Below, piece after piece: positions 59,095 through 60,342 of a stretch of 60,342 nucleotides of DNA (position 1 is the stretch's first letter; each line of letters starts with the position of its first letter). The stretch is from the NCBI RefSeq assembly GCF_020164475.1, contig NZ_JAIQWX010000023.1, positions 1-60,342 on the forward strand, written 5' to 3'. This stretch comes from Pseudomonas sp. REP124 (GTDB lineage: Bacteria > Pseudomonadota > Gammaproteobacteria > Pseudomonadales > Pseudomonadaceae). The position numbers and the translations under genes are program-made. The notes beneath the pieces are model-generated. The model searched no databases and was not told where the DNA came from. It saw nothing but the letters and a program-made list of their open reading frames with translations.

Positions 59095-60255
59095 ATGAGC
59101 CTGAAGGGAAACTGGAACTACCCCACAAGCATCCGCTTCGGCGTCGGGCGCATCAGCGAGCTGGCCGAGATCTGCCGCAGCCAGGGCATCCAGCGACCCT
59201 TGCTGGTCACCGACAGTGGCCTGGGCAAGGCGCCGATCACCACCGCAGCGCTGGAGGCCTTGCGCGGTGCGGGGTTGGGAGCCGAGCTGTTCTGCGATCT
59301 CAAGCCCAACCCGGTGGAGGCCAATCTGGCCGGCGGGCTTACGGCCTGGCGAGCCGGCAATCACGACGGCGTGGTGGCTTTCGGCGGCGGCAGTGGCCTG
59401 GACATGGGCAAACTGATCGCCTTCATGAGCGGCCAGACCCGCCCGGTATGGGATTTCGAGGACATCGGCGACTACTGGACCCGTGCCGATGAAAAAGGCA
59501 TCGCCCCGATCATCGCGGTGCCGACCACGGCGGGCACCGGCTCGGAAGTGGGCCGCGCGGCGGTGATCATCGACGATCGCACCCACACCAAACGCATCAT
59601 CTTTCACCCGAAAATGATGCCCCGGGTGGTCATCAGCGACCCGGCGCTGACCGTCGGCATGCCGCCGAAAGTTACCGCCGGTACCGGCATGGATGCGCTG
59701 TCGCATTGCCTGGAAGCCTACTGCGCACCCGGCTTTCATCCGCTGGCCGACGGCATCGCGGTGGAAGGCATGCGCCTGGTGAAGCACGCGCTGGTGCGTG
59801 CCGTACATACCCCGGACGATCTCGACGCCCGCGCCAACATGCTGGCCGCCGCCGCGATGGGCGCCACCGCTTTCCAGAAGGGACTGGGCGGCATGCATGC
59901 CCTGGCCCATCCCATCGGCGCGCTGTACGACACCCATCACGGCATGACCAACGCCACGCTGATGCCCTATGTCCTGAAATTCAATCGCCCGGCCATCGAA
60001 GAACGCATCGTCCGCCTGGCCGCGTATCTGCAACTGCCCAAACCCGACTTCGACGGTTTCATGGCCTTCGTCCTCAAACTGCGCAAGGACATCGCCGTGC
60101 CGCACACCCTGTCCGAGCTGGGGGTGGATGACAAGCAGGCCGAGTTGATCGCCGATATGGCGGTGGTCGATCCGTCGGCGGGTGGGAATCCGTTGCCGCT
60201 TACCAAGGCGGGAGTTTCGGAGATTTTTGCGGCGGCGTTTCACGGTCGCTTGTAA
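59095..60255 (+). CDS. Iron-containing alcohol dehydrogenase
   Basis: A 386-residue group III dehydrogenase. The NAD-binding motif is FGGGSGLDMGK, PTTAGTGSEVGRAAVI is the conserved family signature, and metal ligands are in GMDALSHCLEAYCAPGFHPL and HPIGALYDTHHGMTNA. It begins three bases after the aldehyde dehydrogenase stop, so the three genes form one operon. Together they fit oxidation of an alcohol to aldehyde and then to acid on a glutamyl-protected amino alcohol. The order of use is inferred. Confidence 0.92.
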   Translation: MSLKGNWNYPTSIRFGVGRISELAEICRSQGIQRPLLVTDSGLGKAPITTAALEALRGAGLGAELFCDLKPNPVEANLAGGLTAWRAGNHDGVVAFGGGSGLDMGKLIAFMSGQTRPVWDFEDIGDYWTRADEKGIAPIIAVPTTAGTGSEVGRAAVIIDDRTHTKRIIFHPKMMPRVVISDPALTVGMPPKVTAGTGMDALSHCLEAYCAPGFHPLADGIAVEGMRLVKHALVRAVHTPDDLDARANMLAAAAMGATAFQKGLGGMHALAHPIGALYDTHHGMTNATLMPYVLKFNRPAIEERIVRLAAYLQLPKPDFDGFMAFVLKLRKDIAVPHTLSELGVDDKQAELIADMAVVDPSAGGNPLPLTKAGVSEIFAAAFHGRL

Positions 60256-60287
60256 TGCAGCGATGAGTACTTTGCAGTGAGGGAATT

Positions 60288-60342
60288 TTGTGGCGAGGGG
60301 GCTTGCCCCCGTTGGGTCGCGCAGCGGCCCCAAAAAATGGGA
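60288..60342. repeat. Partial long inverted-repeat element at window end
   Basis: TGTGGCGAGGGGGCTTGCCC then CCGTTGGGTCGCGCAGCGGC matches the left arm and centre of the element at 7975-8107; it is cut by the window edge. Confidence 0.65.

Noticed and set aside
58294..60333. 679-codon minus-strand open frame
   Set aside because: Antisense shadow of the aldehyde and alcohol dehydrogenase genes, with the same biased composition.

Overview
The window looks like chromosomal DNA of a fluorescent-group Pseudomonas. It has high GC and Pseudomonas-style coding. Many short inverted-pair repeats of the REP/REPIN kind sit in almost every gap (cores like GAGCGGGCTTGCTCGCGA). The gene families are also typical: a FecI/FecR/TonB receptor set, NCS1 permeases, gamma-glutamyl-amide synthetase and a Wzx/Wzy-type exopolysaccharide locus. 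I saw no tRNA, rRNA, CRISPR array, transposase or phage gene.

Layout. (1) 85-2511: an FAD-dependent amine oxidoreductase, then a leftward UDP-glucuronate-type epimerase preceded by a tiny coupled ORF. (2) 2800-20216: one long rightward exopolysaccharide locus. It starts with a ~400-nt leader carrying an ops/JUMPstart-like element and an RfaH-type NusG paralogue. These are followed by an outer-membrane barrel, a Wza-like export protein, a Wzc-like tyrosine autokinase, a WcaJ-like initiating transferase, UDP-glucose dehydrogenase, a fused GT26-GT4 protein, further GT4 and GT2 enzymes, a Wzy/WaaL-like protein, a Wzx-like flippase, GalE and a secreted GH16 hydrolase. (3) 20.6-29.2 kb: an accessory stretch with a DeoR regulator, a serine hydrolase, an HD hydrolase, two co-regulated unknown proteins beside a winged-helix regulator, a candidate structured RNA ahead of a small unknown gene (both bracketed by two long hairpin repeats), a nucleotidyltransferase and a Zeta-toxin-like pair. 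(4) 29.7-35.5 kb: two NCS1 permeases, a flavin reductase, a luciferase-like monooxygenase and an isochorismatase-like amidase. Three near-identical operators (TATTATGGTATACCAA) link three of the promoters. (5) 35.7-38.5 kb: an exported alpha/beta hydrolase and an aldehyde dehydrogenase.

(6) 38.6-47.2 kb is the most striking part. One leftward operon encodes a PyrK-like subunit, a class 1B dihydroorotate dehydrogenase, an M20 carbamoyl-amino-acid amidohydrolase, a dihydroorotase and a small unknown protein. Beside it are an MFS carboxylate symporter, a Tsx-like outer-membrane channel and an XRE regulator. Every promoter region carries a copy of the 17-bp motif TGTCTAATTTTTGATAC. I read this as a self-contained orotate uptake and degradation regulon: orotate to dihydroorotate to N-carbamoyl-aspartate to aspartate, CO2 and ammonia. 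The reaction order is known from classical anaerobic orotate fermenters; assigning it to this locus is my inference.

(7) 47.4-55.8 kb: a conserved unknown protein, a Tat-exported haloperoxidase-type hydrolase, a HIT-like protein convergent with another hydrolase, a FecI-FecR-TonB receptor cell-surface signalling set and a carboxymuconolactone decarboxylase-like protein. (8) 56.3-60.3 kb: a glutamine-synthetase-like ligase, an aldehyde dehydrogenase and an iron-type alcohol dehydrogenase in one operon, suggesting catabolism of an amine or amino alcohol.
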